Of a stretch of DNA of 64,000 bases, positions 12,573 to 24,651 are shown piece by piece (the stretch's first letter is position 1; each line of letters begins with the position of its first letter). A program made the translations under genes and the position numbers. The notes beneath the pieces were generated by a model, which had not been told where the DNA came from, searched no databases, and saw nothing but the letters and a program-made list of their open reading frames with translations. The DNA is taken from contig CAJNOP010000062.1 of NCBI GenBank assembly GCA_905250075.1, positions 881,343-945,342 on the forward strand, in the 5' to 3' direction. Source of the DNA: Rotaria sp. Silwood1 (lineage: Eukaryota > Rotifera > Eurotatoria > Philodinida > Philodinidae).

Positions 12573-13583
12573 TCATCGAAAAATAATATTTTTTGATTGT
12601 TGAACAATATAAACAAATCTTCGTTTAAGAATATTTCGAAATGTTTTACTTGATAATGTATTAATATAAAAAGTTTTACAATAATTCATAAACCAAAACC
12701 ATCGTCCAATATAATTAAATATGCTATAGATTAATAAATATAATGGTTGACTAGGTGTTGGATTATAAATTCCATAGAGATAATTAACAATATATGGTAT
12801 ATTTAAAATAACTGTTATACTAACTTGAAATAAAAGCATTGTTATTAGATGTTGATTACTTCGATGTGAAAATGAATTAATTGATAATTGTTGTGGATAA
12901 GTTCGATGAGAAATAAATTTCACATTTCGAAATATTAATAAACCAAATATAATTAATAATAGAGGTACAATAATACCATTAAAAATAGAATAGAAAAATC
13001 CATCAAGAAAAATAAAAACACCTGCAAGATTTAATTGTGGTGTACATCGTATTGAACTTGTTGGTGTTATTTGAATACGATTATATGATATTATAATATG
13101 TAAAGAAAATATAAGCCAAAAAAACAATATAATCAAAGCTAAAATACGACTAATTTTTAATTGATTAAATTTTTGTAGTTGATTATTTGATGAACTTGCA
13201 CAATAACGATCAATTGATGCAAATGTTATATAAGTTGATGCAAGACAAGGAAGAAGAAAATAGAAATAATTTGTGAGTTTACACCATAGATTAGTTTTTG
13301 TAGCAATTATGAACATTGTAGGATTAAATAAACTAAGTAATTGCATTAAAATAAATGTATTAATAATACAAAAATCAGTAATTGAAGTTGAAATAAAATA
13401 TGTTGAACATGATTTACAACGAAATCGTTTTTGAAGAAACATAAAAATATTCAAAACTGAACCAATAGAACCAATAATATACAAGAAAATAATAATATAT
13501 TTTTCCATTATTGGTAAAATAATTGAAGCTCGAATTAAATCTAATGATACAGTATTAGGTGAATTGGTTGAAATATTTGACAT
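12573..13583 (-). CDS. Rhodopsin-type GPCR, 336 aa, single exon
   Basis: Intact intronless receptor. Short N-terminus with N-glycosylation sites (NIS near residue 3), TM1 with GSVLN (41-45), TM2 after FRCKSCSTYF, extracellular Cys101 at the top of TM3 (LWCKL), a DRY motif (IDRYC, 124-128) at its cytoplasmic end, Cys180 in extracellular loop 2 for the usual disulfide, TM5 with NGIIVPLLLIIFGLL, TM6 with FQVSITVILNIPY and TM7 with WFWFMNYCKTFYINTLSSKTFR in place of NPxxY. Length and layout match rhodopsin-class receptors; the divergent TM7 is usual in bdelloid-expanded chemosensory or peptide-receptor-like clades. Plasma membrane; ligand unknown. Start: first ATG of the frame, closely preceded by T-rich non-coding sequence. 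Confidence 0.9.
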   Translation of the reverse strand: MSNISTNSPNTVSLDLIRASIILPIMEKYIIIFLYIIGSIGSVLNIFMFLQKRFRCKSCSTYFISTSITDFCIINTFILMQLLSLFNPTMFIIATKTNLWCKLTNYFYFLLPCLASTYITFASIDRYCASSSNNQLQKFNQLKISRILALIILFFWLIFSLHIIISYNRIQITPTSSIRCTPQLNLAGVFIFLDGFFYSIFNGIIVPLLLIIFGLLIFRNVKFISHRTYPQQLSINSFSHRSNQHLITMLLFQVSITVILNIPYIVNYLYGIYNPTPSQPLYLLIYSIFNYIGRWFWFMNYCKTFYINTLSSKTFRNILKRRFVYIVQQSKNIIFR

Positions 13584-15647
13584 TGTTCTTGTTAAAAAAA
13601 AAATAGTTGAAATGAACTTGTAGTTGTCTTTTTCTTTTTAATTAAAAAATATGATATTTAACTTTGTAATGAAATAACCTAAATTTTAGTAATACATTGG
13701 ATGCATTAATCTTATAGATGAATATATAATTTTAATTTATAATTGAAATTCTATGCGCATTTTTCGAATGAGAATATGGCTAAGATTAGAAAAATGCAAA
13801 TAAGACGTTCACAATGAACTCAAGGTTAATACGCATTTGTTAAGGAAGTAAGCAACGAGTGCAATTACTTTACTTAACGACTTTTATACGCTAAAATGCT
13901 GTCAATAAAACTATCATTTATTCATTCGTAATGCAAGATTGACTTTAAAATTAATTCATCACACAATATCTTGATTTAAAATGGCAAAAAACAACTGATA
14001 ATTAAAAACTAGAATTATCAGTATCAATTTTGTAGATGCTTTAACCATCGCCAAAAACCTCTTCATTGTCGTTTAATTACGACATGAATAGAAAATAATG
14101 GGTCATGAAGAATCGTCCTCTGCGTATTTTTGAAATTTCTTCTCTACTATTCCCTTGATATTTGAGAAAGAACAAAAAATAAATATCGAAAAATGTGAAT
14201 GAACTGGCAAAAATTTATCGTGACTTGTTCAGAATGGTTTCATTATCAACAGCACTGATTCTATCATGTTATTGGCTCCTTCTGACTTTCCTTTTACAAT
14301 TCGTACAAAAGTGAATATATGAAAAATGAAATGATGTATTCCATTCAACTAATGATACACTAAAATGATTTGGATACAGATCACGTTGGAAACTATTGGT
14401 GCTTCAATAAATCAAATCTCTTTCGCATTAGAATTGATAGGAACAAATACTGTTTAGCAAGAGAAAAAAAAACCTTCACTGTATATATCTATTTGACTAT
14501 GAAATAACCATATTTACATTATACTAATAAAATTCTCTCATCTAATTGTTTGAGAATATACTGGAAAGTCTATACGTATATATTAAGAAATCGAATTCTT
14601 TTATCATTTCAAATTCGTAATAATGACTTATTCTAATGAAAATAAGACACTGTTTTGGGCGTCTCTAAAACACACAGTTTCAAAATATTTTTTTTTTTGT
14701 ACATCCTTGAATTATGTTTAAACTTCTGAAGAAGCGAATGATCGAGAGCATCGTGTTGAATTTGGAGATTCTCTTACAGAGAAGAATATAGCAATAACTG
14801 TCATGTAGTGAGCGTGAGCTTGAGTCTTTTTTTTCAACCAGGTTTACATGCAGACCCTTTCTAAAAAAAGAAAAATTGACTTTTATGTCTTCATTATTTT
14901 AATAAAAATGTTTTACCATTTGTCCATTATCTTCAACACATATGCAGTTGAAAGTTGAGAGAAGATTCACACCTCAATAGTATAGATCAACAACATACAT
15001 GTACGTGACTGAAGCCAGAATCTGAAACTATATGATATCTTCAACTTGGTGACTTTTCAAGTGAAGTTTTTCGTACATCATAAATCAATTTGCTATTTTT
15101 ATGCTAATATCTTGTCATATAGAAAAATAAAACCTGTAAATACTAAATCTTAAAAGGATAAACAAATCACAATCATATACACGCCTACATACAAATAATA
15201 GTTTCATCATTATAAAGATTTATGATAAGAACACCTCACAAATCGTACATCACTCGATGTAATTTTTTAGATTGATTCCAAATATGTCTGCATTTTTCTC
15301 TCAAAGTGCTTTTATAAGAAACAAAATCATCAGATCTTTGTTTTTTTTGGTGACTAGAACGACATTTTGATTTATCAAAAAATTGTTATTCAAATCTCGA
15401 AAAAGTTGGCTATTTTGATCATCGTTTCTGATTTATTTCACAAAATCATTTTGCAATAAGTTAACGTTTTATTCAAAAACAGAAATTTATCTATTGTTTA
15501 TGGGGAGTGGGATCAAAAAAACAAAACCTAATCCCATGAATGACTTACATCATAAGAAAAAAAAATTCAAAGAGTATGATATACATTGATTTTTTGTTTT
15601 AACTAAATTTTATTTGAACAATAAAAAATAACAGTTTTTTTTTATTA
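13584..15647. other. Intergenic, no supported gene
   Basis: AT-rich, only short random frames, no repeat structure noticed. Probably holds the promoter of the GPCR at 12573-13583 and the 3' flank of the gene ending at 15648. Confidence 0.6.
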
Positions 15648-16540
15648 TTACATAAAAGTTCTTTTTTGTGATGATTTTTGTTTATTATCATATTGATCTT
15701 TTTTTTCCATCACTGTTTCCCAAATATCAGTTTCATCTTGTGTTGAATATTGTTCTTTATTGTTCACATTATTTATTGTTTCATCATCTTTCATTTTAAG
15801 TTTCTGAATATCACGTTTCGAACGAAATAAAGTTTCAATTAAATAAAAACTTTTTTTCATTTGAAATAAACTTTTACCAAAATCCATACGAATTTTAATT
15901 GATCGTTGTGGTGTTTCAATACTATCTAACTTTTGTGGAATTATTTTATATTGATTATCTCGAAATAAAATTTTCTTTTTACGTAATACACCTATAACTG
16001 GATGATAAAATAATGCATATGAATGACGTACAGGTGAATAATACAATCGAACTGGCATTCGAGAAAAAAGAATTAATACTAAAGAAAAAATATTTAAATA
16101 AAAAAAACAAAAAAAAAACACTATTATTTAAAACCTATTCCAAAAGCTGAACTAATCATTGCTGCAGTAGAATAAAGAATCCATGGTGGTATATTTTGAT
16201 TAGTATCATTAATTAATGGTTCAATATCAAGCATTTCACGATGAAAATGAATTATAATAAATGTTAACATTCCTATACAACCACATGTACATAATAAATG
16301 CATTAAACTATACATTCGTTGTCTAGGCATTGTATATATTAATTCATAATCTTGTTCTAATTGAAATTTTTCTCGAAAACGAATATGTTCTTGTAATTTA
16401 AGACGACGAGTTTTTTCATCATTTGGTTCATGAAATGGATTTTGAATAGTTGATGATGAAGGTTTTAATGAACTATATTTTGATTTTAATGTTGATGATT
16501 TAGCTAGAAATATTGTTTGAGAAACATTAAGTGGACGTAA
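15648..16540 (-). CDS. Two-pass membrane protein, TMEM70/TMEM186-like (tentative)
   Basis: Exons 16540-16135 and 16078-15648, intron 16134-16079 (56 nt, GTTTTA..CTTTAG). The leftover G plus TA give Val, so the join reads FGI-VLILFSRMPVRLYY. About 278 residues are visible. The start is a basic, Ser-rich segment without acids (RPLNVSQTIFLAKSSTLKSK) like a mitochondrial presequence. Then come a charged region, YELIYTMPRQRMYSLMHLL, a first TM (LLCTCGCIGMLTFIII), a loop, a second TM (ILYSTAAMISSAFGI..LVLIL) and a domain with RLYYSPVRHSYALFYHPVIG. Two adjacent TMs followed by a small beta-rich matrix domain resemble mitochondrial TMEM70/TMEM186/TMEM223 assembly factors; this is a layout match only. 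The last 70 residues are polar. The acceptor before 16540 (TTTTATTTAG, phase 0) shows that a first exon is missing; none could be joined in frame. Confidence 0.6.
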
Positions 16541-18006
16541 CTAAATAAAATTTATAAATCTTTTAAGTTAATTCAAGAAATTCTTTATATTTAAAGTTAA
16601 AATAGTTCTCAATCAAGTCTTTAGAATAATTATTAGATAGTTTTTTTTGTAACATAGACAAGCTGTTAGTTACTTACATGTAATACGTTTGTTTGTTTCT
16701 ATAGGAAAGCGAAGAATTATGACTTTGAAACTTCGCATAAAGATGAGAATAGTCTATTGTAAAAGGATTACTTTGACATCGCTCATATATATATCAGAGA
16801 TGTCCATCGCGGCTGAAAATCTGCCGCTGCCGCGCCGCGGCCTTAGAAAAAAAAAAGCTGCCGCACCGCTGCCGCGCCGCGACGGTTTATAAAAAAATGT
16901 TGCCGCGACGCTGCCGCACCGCGATGAATTATAAAATAAACGTGCCGCTGCCGCGACGGTTTTCAAAAAAGTGTTTCTAATTTCACTGCTGTGACTATAT
17001 TTGACCAGAGATATGGGTACTAGTCCATCAGATTTATTCAATATCAGGGCGTTTCATTTGTAAATCCTGAAATTCTATTAAATTCATACAGTTTTTCAAT
17101 GTCCTCCAAAAAAAATCCTGCCGCTGCCGCGGTGATTTTTTAAAAAACCTGCCGCTGCCGCGCCGCCACCGCCATCGCCGCGATGGACATCTCTGATATA
17201 TATACTGGTAGATTCGATTTTCTTATTTCAGAATAGGAATAAATAAAAAGATCTAAAATTTTCACAATAAAATATTCTTATTATCGGTTGTCTCTATACA
17301 AAGTTTTAAGTTGAAATTTAAAAAATAGGTTCTTGAGGGTAACTATGACATTGGCTTGAAAAATATAGTAAAAACGCAGTATCTCCACAACGATAGACTA
17401 AGAATCCGAACTCTTCTCCGAGTATTCATAGCTCACTAGAGTATATCTAATACAAAAAATTTCGAATCAAAAGCAAGAAATCAGTAGAAGTGCTTTTCTT
17501 GTTAGTACATTATGTTGTCTACGTCAACACTTTTGACAAAACACATCTTAATCAAAAGAAATCTAAACATCAGGCACGTACCGAAGGGGAGGTCCATGGG
17601 GTTCGCCCTCCCCCCTCAAGACTGAAGACGCCTGTAGGAGGTACAGGTATACGTTCTTTTCCCAGCAAATTTTTGTAATTTTCCCACGAAGTTGATTGAA
17701 TTTATCTGATTATTTATGACATCTATCAGGAAGATATGGGTGCATTCTTAAATAATTCTCAATGACTATTTATTCAATTATTTTTAATGTTGTTATTTTT
17801 CTAGATTGTTGTATTATGAAAGGATGAGCATCAGTTCTATTGATATATTTGAATTACACTTACAAGGGATGATTGTATTGATGAAAGATTTGATAAATAT
17901 ATTGATCGACGACATAGAAATAATAATGTTAAAGACATCTAAAATTTCAAGATCTACTATTTTAAACTAATGATTAAAAATATTAAAAGATTATTATTTT
18001 TTTTTA
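16541..18006. other. Intergenic with GC-rich MITE
   Basis: Contains the GC-rich element 16794-17196, and a GC-rich stretch at 17572-17650 (GGCACGTACCGAAGGGG..) resembling the ends of dispersed DNA transposons. ORFs in this interval are shadows of the repeat. Confidence 0.6.
16794..17196. mobile_element. GC-rich MITE with 20-bp perfect TIRs
   Basis: TCAGAGATGTCCATCGCGGC at 16794-16813 is exactly inverted at 17177-17196, and both ends abut TATATA runs, so the insertion site is a TA repeat. The interior carries irregular copies of GCCGCTGCCGCG on both flanks of an AT-rich centre, in strong contrast with the surrounding DNA. No transposase frame; non-autonomous. Confidence 0.75.
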
Positions 18007-19176
18007 TTAAATAGGTGAATAAGCACGATAAGCTAAAATATCATTATTAGATTTAAAATCAATAGATGTTTGTTTATCAATAAGAAAAACACTAGGTTCA
18101 TTAAATGAAATTTTTCCTTCATTCATTGTTCCTTGTCCTTGAATAATAACAATTAAACTTGGTTTATCAATTGCATTAATTAAACCATTTTTTCCTTTAA
18201 TTTCTTCAACAATAAAATCATCAATATTTGATACTTGTCTTGGATCAAATTGAATTATATTTTCAGATATTTTCTTTCCAAAAAATTTTGTTTGTTCAAT
18301 AGTTAATGGTTGATAATCAAGCATATCAATTAATGTTGAAATATCTTTAAATTTTGGTGTTAAACCAGCACGTACAACATTATCTGAACATGCCATACAT
18401 TCAATACATTGTCCATGTAAATAAGCATGTGGAATATTAGCTTTAAGAAGTATAGCTTCACCTGGATTTAATATAATATAATTAAAAAAATATATTGAAA
18501 ATAAACCAACATCACCATTTGGAAATTGTTTATTAAGACGTTGAAATAAATTAGATAATTCATTATATGAATCTGATATTGATAAAATATATTCTAAATG
18601 ATCATTAATACATTGTGATATAATTATTGATGATGATTGCATTAAATTTGAATAGAGTTGTTTAAGTAATGTTTGTTGTATTGATAAATCCATATTTAAA
18701 GAAATAGCATTTGAAAATTGTTCTATAAGATTTTTATCACATAATATTTCTAATTGTTTATATTTTTTTAAAAATTCATTTATTTCATTATATGGACGAA
18801 ATCCACATAAACATTCAAATTTTGTTAATGCAATGGCCATTTCAGGTTTATGATTATCATCAGGATATTCTTTTGGATTTTTTTTATGTAATATTTTAGC
18901 ATGTTCTTTATTTGGATGTGCTTGAATACTTAAAGCTGTTTCAATACTTAAGATTTTAAATAAAAATGGTAAATCAATATTTAAATATGATTTTAAACTT
19001 ATTTGATTATTATCAATTAAATATGATTCACCTTTTAAATGTGTTCCCATCCAATATTCAGCATAAGGTTGTGTAGATATAATTGAAGAAAATTTTGAAG
19101 CAAGTTGTGCAACAAGTGATGATGAACCAATCATACCCCATGCATAAGGTTGAACTGTACCACGTATTGGATGCAT
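18007..19176 (-). CDS. MPI: Mannose-6-phosphate isomerase (type I PMI)
   Basis: Zinc-dependent interconversion of mannose 6-phosphate and fructose 6-phosphate, supplying GDP-mannose for glycosylation; cytosolic. Single exon, 389 residues (human enzyme about 423). Family signatures: GTVQPYAWG near the start, AEYWMGTH (40-46), the SIQAHP motif giving Zn ligands Gln85 and His87, HKPEMAIAL with Glu112, IPHAYLHG with His250, and DNVVRAGLTPKFKD carrying the catalytic Arg269. All key residues are present. The C-terminal cupin-like half is complete and ends ILAYRAYSPI. The ATG at 19176 gives MHPIRGTVQPYAWG, as expected for the family. An AT repeat (TATATATATA) lies just upstream. Intronless, unlike RPL4 nearby. 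Confidence 0.96.
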   Translation of the reverse strand: MHPIRGTVQPYAWGMIGSSSLVAQLASKFSSIISTQPYAEYWMGTHLKGESYLIDNNQISLKSYLNIDLPFLFKILSIETALSIQAHPNKEHAKILHKKNPKEYPDDNHKPEMAIALTKFECLCGFRPYNEINEFLKKYKQLEILCDKNLIEQFSNAISLNMDLSIQQTLLKQLYSNLMQSSSIIISQCINDHLEYILSISDSYNELSNLFQRLNKQFPNGDVGLFSIYFFNYIILNPGEAILLKANIPHAYLHGQCIECMACSDNVVRAGLTPKFKDISTLIDMLDYQPLTIEQTKFFGKKISENIIQFDPRQVSNIDDFIVEEIKGKNGLINAIDKPSLIVIIQGQGTMNEGKISFNEPSVFLIDKQTSIDFKSNNDILAYRAYSPI

Positions 19177-21657
19177 TTTAAATATATATATATATGAAAT
19201 TAATTTTTTTTGATTTCTTAAAAGAAAATTAGAAATGTTGATGACTTGATAGATGACAAAAATATTTTATTAAAAGTTGTAGTTAAAGCGTTGGATCAAG
19301 AGACAAAAAAAAACAAACAGTCGTTTTAAAGATTTTGTTGTCGTCTCAAATTTTCTCTTATCATAGATCTTCTTGAATTTGTTACATTCTGAAATAGATG
19401 AATTTTTCATATGATATGATAAATAGAAGTATTCCGTTTGAGTTGAAAATTTCAAAATGAAAATTCTTATTACGAATTTTTTTCGTTTTATCATATAATA
19501 TGCAATAAAATGACTATAACTCGAGAAGAAAAGTCAATATTTTTCATCTAAATGATGAATAATACGTATGAATAAAACATCAGCTGTATCAATTGGAAAG
19601 ATTTTCTTGTAAAAGTGAGAAAAAAAAACGATTTTTCCTTTACTTATTCGCATAGACTGACCATTCAGATGTTCGTAAGATCGAAAGCAGAGAAGATCAA
19701 GAAATCGCTTCTTATGAATGGCTATTATATATGTGTGATGATTAGATATATATATAACGACACTTCTATGAAGTGAACTAACTGACGAGGGAACATTCCC
19801 AACTAATCAATTGCTTTTGAGCTGATATTTTGGCCATAAGTAGGGGACCACGAGACTAGAATAACCCTAGCTGCTAGGCCTTTGGGGCTGAGTTACGACT
19901 GTTTTACTGCATTTTTTTAATCTATGGCATCGGGTTACCTGCAAAAGTAAATTATCGAATTTCGACCTAAAATTTTGTCCATGACGAGGTCTTAAGGGCC
20001 ACTAGAATACCCTGAAAATTTCAGACAAAACGAATTCATCCTTCTTCAGATATTGAATTTTTAAAATCCGACCATTCTGCAGAAAAAATTAGCAAAATGT
20101 TGGTATTTTAAAAATTCAATATCTGAAGAAGGATGAATTCGTTTTGTCTGAAATTTTCAGGATATTCTAATGGCTCTTAGACCTCTTCATGGACAAAATT
20201 TCAGGTCAAAATTCAATAATTTACTTTTGCAGGTAACCCGGTGCCATAGATAAAAAAATCCAGTAAAACGGTCATAACTCAGTCTCAGCAGCCCAAATCC
20301 TCTTAGTGTCATTCTAGTCTCAGGGTCCCCTACTTACGGCAAAAATATCAGCTCAAAAGCAATTGATCAGTTGGGAATGTTTCCTTACAACTGTTATATT
20401 TAGTATTAAATAACTTTTAACATCAAAAGTAATTCAGTACTAATAAGAAAAAGTTTCCAAATGATTCATACGGTTTTCAATGATATTTTGTTCATATATT
20501 GAAAATATTACTATAAGAACATATGACTTTATGAAGTTTCTCATGAACATTATAATCAATTTTATTGATTTTTGCAAATACACGAACAAATCCATTAATA
20601 GAATTTCAATACGAAAATTTGACTGATATTTAGATAATATATGTTTGACATATTTTTCTTTCATTCGATTAGAATTATTACAATCAACATGTGTTACTTT
20701 AATAAATTTTTTTCTTTATTTTTTTTTGATAAATCTAAAACAAAAAAAAAAAGGTAATTTAAATCATATTATTTAATTTATTTTAAATTCAATGAAAAAA
20801 AAAAACAAACAAAATACAATTGTGAAGTTTATTAAAGTATTTGCTACGACACTTCAAGTGTGATCACCGTGATATTAAGGTGACACAAAATTTCAATTAA
20901 TAAATTCAACGCTGCATAACACAATATTGACGCTGTACAAGATGTGCCTTACTAGTTGTTGTGTCACAACGACGATTAAATCGAGAAATGAGTCTTATAC
21001 TCAAATAATAGTAAATGAGTTCGTTAAATACCAATTAAATGTTTATATTGATGCTGCAACCGTTGTTCATTGAGATGCTGATCTGAAATAGAAAAATAAT
21101 CACTGAAAAATGACAGATGTACATTTCAAATTTTATTAACAATATATTAAATTCTATCATAAGATTTAATTACGATAAATTAGACTATTCGTTATGTCAA
21201 GGATAAAATTAAATTGTTTAAAATATTCAAATAACAAATGTATTGATCAATTACTTAAAGATTTCATTCAATCAAAGAATAAAAAAACAAAATTAAATTA
21301 ACTGCTATTCTAATTTTAATTGACAAATAATTAATAAAAATAGAAATCATCTTCATCATCGTTATTTTTTTTGTTGTTGTACCGGATTGGTCAAATCTAT
21401 GAACTACTGACATCTTCGAGTTTACCTTCATATTTAAGATATTAATGCATTTATATCAATCTTCAATAATTTGAAATAAAAAATTTAAAAAAATATCATT
21501 ATTCAATTTAAATTTTCTCAAAAACAAAAATTAATATTAAACATCTAATCCAATGTTTATTCATAAAAATCCATATTTTTTTCAGTGGGGGTCAACAGTA
21601 ATCATCAGTATTCACTTGCTTTTGAATTTAAGTTAAAATCAACTAAGACTTGTTAAA
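19177..21657. other. Intergenic with foldback element
   Basis: Contains the 596-bp foldback at 19789-20384. The frames at 19270-19494 and 20440-20664 look non-coding. The last 100 nt before 21658 should include the RPL4 promoter and 5' UTR; no clear TATA box seen. Confidence 0.55.
19789..20384. mobile_element. Foldback element, about 285-bp arms
   Basis: Left arm 19789-~20076 and right arm ~20104-20384 are inverted copies at high identity, for example GAACATTCCCAACT / AGTTGGGAATGTT at the tips and TTTTAAAATC..GGTATTTTAAAA around a 28-nt centre. No ORF. Non-autonomous foldback or MITE-like; target duplication not obvious. Confidence 0.8.
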
Positions 21658-24044
21658 ATGGTTTGTTTAATTATATCTTTCTTTTTTTGTTATTTCAATC
21701 TTTTCATTTATTTTATTTATTCTTAGGCCGCTTCGCGACCTCTTGTAAGTGTGTACGATGAAAAAGGACAATCAACAGGACATTCAGTCGTTTTACCAGC
21801 CGTTTTTCGTGCTCCAATTCGTACTGATATTGTTAATTTCGTTCATGATCAAATGAGACGTAATAAACGTCAAGCTCATGCTGTTAGTGATAAAGCTGGT
21901 ATGAAAGATTTATTTGTATTTCTATTCAAACGTATTTTGTTGATTAGGTGAACAAACATCTGCTGAATCATGGGGTACTGGTCGTGCTGTAGCTCGTATT
22001 CCACGTGTACGTGGTGGTGGTACACATCGATCTGGTCAAGGTGCATTTGGTAATATGTGTCGTGGTGGTCGAATGTATGCACCATTAAAAGTATGGCGTA
22101 AATGGCATAGAAAAATTAATTTAAAACAACGACGTTATGCAATTGTTAGTGCTATAGCTGCATCTGGTATTCCATCACTTGTTTTAGCTCGAGGTATATT
22201 TTAATAAGGAGAAAAAAAAAACAATTTTTCATTTCTTAATTTAGGTCATAGTATTGAAACTGTACCAGAAATACCATTGATTTTATCGGATAAAATTCAA
22301 GATTTAAAAAAAACTAAAGATGCTGTCGCTGTTTTACGTAAAATTGGTGCATGGTCTGATATTCTTAAAGTTTATGCATCAAAACATACACGTGCTGGTA
22401 AAGGAAAAATGCGTAATAGACGAACAGTAATGAAACGTGGTCCAGTGATTATTTATGATAAAGATAATGGTGTTAAAAAAGCTTTTCGTAATATTCCAGG
22501 TAAGAATATTATTTTTAAAATATAAAAATAAAATTTTAATCCTCTTATCTTGGGAGAACATTATTCATTTAATATAAAATGTATCTCCAAAAACTGAGAG
22601 GTATAGTAAAAAAAAACAAGAGATTGTTTACGTCTTCGGAAATATTTCTTTATCTATGAAATATTTCTTCTTCATTTTGAACAAACAAAGTTTAATTTTT
22701 GTAGTAGATAAAATTCTTTCATCTACAGTCATCATCACATACTTATTTTTCAGACAAATAAAAATGTGCGATTTATTTACACTATAGAGTATTTTGCATC
22801 AGTGGCGGATCTAGGATTTTGCCAGAGTGAGGGGAGCTACTTGTTTTTTGAGGCAGTAAGAAGTATAGGTCAGCGCGAATGGAATTATCTTTGTGAGACT
22901 TCTATGTTGTTGGATAAGGATAAAATCTAAAGAAGACTGTCAATGATTGTCCGTGCTGTTTGATACTTCTCTAAGAATGGACTCATGTATTTTTCAAACT
23001 TCATAGGATAATATCTTTTAGTTATTTTACAAAAATTGAATTTCTAAGTTATTGAATTCTTTAATATAAGAACAATATATGTTTGATATATCTCTGTTTC
23101 TAAATAGTTAATCAAGATCTATTTAAAAAATCTATGTTTAATTTTAGGTGTATCTTTATTAAGTGTTGAACGATTAAATTTACTTCGTTTGGCACCAGGT
23201 GGTCATGTTGGTCGATTCGTTATTTGGACAGAATCAGCCTTTAAAAAACTTGATGCACTTTATGGTACATGGAGTAAAAAATCTCAACTTAAAGTTGATT
23301 TCAAGTAAGATATATTATGTATGACGTTTGTGTCTTGCCTCATCGATCCGCATTAGAGAATTTTAATCTTTTTTGTTGTTTTTTATAAATTTCAAAATGA
23401 GGCTATAATAAATATGACTTTCTACATTCCTGGAAGATATCATATTCAATTGAGAAATATATTCCTATAATGTTGAGAAACAAATTATTATAATAAAAAG
23501 AAAACAAATGGTTTTTTTTTGTTTATTTTAGTCTTCCACAACCAATGATGACAAATAGTGATTTAGGACGTTTACTTAAAGCATTTGAAATTCAAAGTGT
23601 ACTTCGTGCACCAATGTATGTATAAAATATTTTTATTTTTTGACAAAAAAAATAATATAATATAATATAGAAAACGTCAAGCACGTCGTAAAGTAAAGAA
23701 GAATCCATTGAAGAATATTGGTTTAATGTCAAGACTTAATCCATATGCTTCTGTACAAAAACGTCAAACACTTTTACAACAACTTAAAGGACGACGTACA
23801 GGCACAACAGCTGAATCAAAAGTATATAATATTTTTTTATGAATTTTCAATTTTTCAATTCTCTTTTAATATATATATATAGACTGCAGCTCGTAAACTA
23901 CGTACTCATGCATCATTAAAAGCTAAACAATTATCAGGTGTTAATATAGTTAAAAAAACTAAACAACAACAAATTGGAAATACAACAATGAAAACAACAA
24001 CAGCAACAAAAACAAAAACAACTGTATCAACAAAATCTTCGTAG
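21658..24044 (+). CDS. RPL4: 60S ribosomal protein L4 (uL4), eight exons
   Basis: Exons: 21658-21660 (ATG alone), 21727-21898, 21948-22193, 22245-22499, 23148-23304, 23532-23615, 23671-23821, 23883-24044; 409 residues, all junctions in frame. Structural protein of the large ribosomal subunit. Highly conserved blocks: [21 protein letters not shown], the universal [20 protein letters not shown] loop that enters the exit tunnel, [40 protein letters not shown] and KKNPLKN. The Lys-rich C-terminal tail is shorter than the human one and Thr/Lys-rich. Introns of 49-68 nt except intron 4 (22500-23147, 648 nt) and intron 5 (23305-23531). Intron 4 carries a possible transposon end at 22799. The first intron directly after the ATG is unusual; its donor is weak (GTTTGT). 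Confidence 0.97.
22799..22830. mobile_element. Possible DNA transposon end inside RPL4 intron 4
   Basis: Reads CAGTGGCGGATCTAGGATTT, a sequence seen at the termini of many hAT-like DNA transposons (recalled, not checked). GC-richer than the rest of the intron. The opposite end was not found, so it may be a truncated copy. Confidence 0.35.
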
Positions 24045-24651
24045 AAAAATCGAAAAAAAAAAATATTTATCTTCTTTCTTTTCCGTTTTGTTTTGTTTTT
24101 ATATAACATCATACACACTGGATATATATTTGTTGTTATTACCGATAGAGAAAAAAAAAGAAATCGAAGAACAACAACAACAACAAGAATAAATTAAATA
24201 AATAAGAAGAAATAAATGAATGAAATATTTGAGATTGTTGAATTATTTTATTTAATTATACATATGATCAATGTTTTGATTGAACATAGTTATTTTAGGA
24301 AATCAATAATTTAAATTTTTTTTTCGATATTTTTATTTTCTACATATTATAATTTATAAATTAAATCATTTTAAATTTTATATTATTAATCGTAAATTAA
24401 TTTGAAAATAGAAACACTATTGATATTTGCTTAGCATTGGATTGATCATCATCATGATGACTAAATATTATTAACAATCTAGAAATATTTTCATTATCAA
24501 TCAAACATTTGTTAATTACTTTGAATAGATTTAATCAGTTTTATTTATTTAAATTCTTTGAAATTTCAAAATCAGTTTATTAATATAAAGTACAGCAAGT
24601 TTAAATAACCTAAGAAGCAATATGTAGAATAATCAAGACAACTTGGTTTTT
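24045..24651. other. 3' flanks of two convergent genes
   Basis: RPL4 ends at 24044 and the catalase relic ends at 24652 from the other side. A CAA microsatellite lies at about 24168-24185, followed by AT-rich DNA with AATAAA-like sites near 24190-24215. Confidence 0.6.

Noticed and set aside
16689-17041. Open frames on both strands rich in Ala/Arg/Pro
   Set aside because: By-products of the GC-rich MITE repeats at 16794-17196.
17572-17650. GC-rich stretch GGCACGTACCGAAGGGG resembling a DNA transposon terminus
   Set aside because: No second end or target duplication found; too weak to call an element.
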